A stretch of 21,656 nucleotides of DNA from Chrysochromulina tobinii (taxonomy: Eukaryota > Haptophyta > Prymnesiales > Chrysochromulinaceae): positions 1 to 21,656 of the forward strand of contig JWZX01002469.1 in the NCBI GenBank assembly GCA_001275005.1, in the 5' to 3' direction. Both the position numbers and the translations under genes were made by a program. The first letter of the stretch is position 1; the number at the start of each line of letters is the position of its first letter. Under the pieces are notes generated by a model. The model was given only the letters and a program-made list of their open reading frames with translations. It had not been told where the DNA came from and did not search any database. This document shows, piece after piece, positions 20,954 to 21,656 of the stretch.

Positions 20954-21313
20954 AGCTCCTCGCAACCGATCCAGAATGCCCAGACCCTGCGAGGACACGT
21001 TGCACACTGAACATGGATGCCAGCGCACGTGGGATTAGACGAGACTTGCCGGTGCGATTGTCTCGGCTCTCGCGAGCTATGTGCGCGTGGTAGCGGGCGG
21101 TCATGTGATTGTGGACCGATCTATTAAGTGCAGTAAGTCTCTAAGTAAGTAAGTAAAACACGCCAGGTGGCAGCGTACACGTGGCGAGGGGGGTACCCAG
21201 GCATACAGAGCGTGTACGGTAACCGAGTGCTGGGGCTGATGAAAGCCATCAGTCAACGCTCAGTGCATGACGTTCGTCGCGTTTACGCACACGTGCTTGT
21301 ACGCGGGTGTGGG
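20954..21313. other. Non-coding stretch with TAAGT repeats
   Basis: No supported gene. The frame of the Cys-knuckle ORF continues past TAA with another Cys-rich scrap (TCRCDC...CDC, about 21041-21117), interrupted by stops at 21008 and 21125. At 21124-21156 TAAGT occurs five times (TAAGTAAGTAAGTA), a run of donor-like sequences. Confidence 0.4.
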
Positions 21314-21478
21314 TGCGTATACGCAGGTACGTGCGTATACGCACCCCAGGGTGCGTATACGCGGGTAGGTGCGTATACGCAGGCAGGGGTGCGTATACGC
21401 GGGGTGTGCGTATACGCAGGCAGGGGTGCGTATACGCGGGTACGGTGCGAATACGCGTTTTAAGATGTGTGTATACGC
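21314..21478. repeat. Palindromic minisatellite: nine GCGTATACGC cores at about 17-22 bp spacing
   Basis: The perfect palindrome GCGTATACGC occurs at 21315, 21333, 21353, 21371, 21391, 21408 and 21428. One-base variants follow at 21447 (GCGAATACGC) and 21469 (GTGTATACGC). Intervals are 18, 20, 18, 20, 17, 20, 19 and 22 bases. Degenerate relatives (GTTTACGCAC, TTGTACGCGG) precede the array from about 21279. Spacers are G-rich on this strand (GGGGT, GGCAGGGGT). ORFs on both strands across it (VRIR / CVYAG repeats) are by-products of the repeat. Confidence 0.9.
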
Positions 21479-21558
21479 GTTTACACGTGCCCACCACACA
21501 CGACACAACCAGAGCCACACAGGAAGGCCCCAACTTCCTGCTCTCTTGTCTCCTCTAG

Positions 21559-21604
21559 GAACATGGCGCATCGGCATGGCTTTGGCGCATGCAAACATGG
21601 CCGC
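21559..21604 (+). other. Candidate short first or internal exon of a downstream gene
   Basis: A pyrimidine-rich tract (CTTCCTGCTCTCTTGTCTCC) ends in TCTAG at 21558, and the consensus donor GTAAGT begins at 21605. Between them are ATGs at 21563 and 21597, the latter in a favourable context (AAACATGGCC). This looks like a 46-base exon, or the end of a first exon starting ATGGCCGC. The rest would lie beyond the window. Confidence 0.3.
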
Positions 21605-21656
21605 GTAAGTGGAGACCCTCGTACCTGTGGGGAGGGGCGCGCCGTAGTGAGCACTT

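Noticed and set aside
20373-21038. 221-codon plus-strand frame, longer than the Cys-knuckle ORFs it overlaps
   Set aside because: Ser/Arg/Pro-rich noise without periodic motifs, whereas the other frame shows four regular CxxCGxxxCxxC units.
21314-21478. CRISPR-like array
   Set aside because: Repeats are 10-14 bases with 7-10 base G-rich spacers in a eukaryotic context; not CRISPR geometry.
21249-21608. Overlapping ORFs with VRIRR / CVYAG repeats on both strands
   Set aside because: Direct products of translating the palindromic minisatellite; reading open in several frames reflects the repeat, not coding.

Overview
The window is GC-rich eukaryotic nuclear DNA. Evidence: a protein-coding gene interrupted by four short GT-AG introns, a single 12,958-base exon, many short in-frame tandem repeats, and a protein family known from eukaryotes. 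Small spliced introns with duplicated ends and high GC suggest a unicellular alga or related protist (haptophyte, pelagophyte or dinoflagellate-like), but the sequence alone does not fix the lineage.

Positions 1-19033 (+) hold most of one giant gene for an RNF213 (mysterin)-like AAA+ E3 ubiquitin ligase. It is open at the left edge, so the N-terminus is missing. Five exons (1-1838, 1915-14872, 15009-15667, 15774-17691, 17774-19033) join in frame into 6,210 residues. Recognisable parts, in order, are: an N-terminal helical region; a degenerate P-loop near residue 1600; a lineage-specific beta-rich insertion; an AAA+ unit with intact Walker A/B (residues 2375 and 2525); a second intact AAA+ unit (2854 and 2927) with the diagnostic LLLDEVGLAE...PLK signature; a roughly 540-residue insertion with a coiled coil, a duplicated DP...GLP unit and a CCCH-like zinc finger; the conserved block ending LDLPLLNRFEKQ; a long helical region; an RZ-type zinc finger (residues 5377-5409); and a C-terminal domain. 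No RING finger is visible.

The most striking signal is in the introns. In all four, the first 13-27 bases of the intron repeat the first bases of the following exon, and the repeat period equals the intron length. Introns 1 and 2 share one body sequence, and introns 3 and 4 share another 3' end. This is the signature expected of introners (mobile, intron-generating elements) that make target-site duplications. A possible fifth, in-frame example lies inside exon 2 (3971-4074).

Positions 19034-19474 are a gene-free spacer with a 34-base duplication, a strong hairpin and an AT-richer promoter-like stretch. Positions 19475-20476 (+) encode a 333-residue protein with an N-terminal beta-rich domain and a SUMO-interacting-type motif. 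The same frame continues past stop codons into cysteine-knuckle ORFs (20477-20953). From 20954 to the end no convincing complete gene is seen. That stretch holds TAAGT repeats, a nine-copy palindromic minisatellite centred on GCGTATACGC (21314-21478), and a possible first exon of another gene (21559-21604).

Both neighbouring genes plausibly work in ubiquitin/SUMO signalling, but co-function is inference only.
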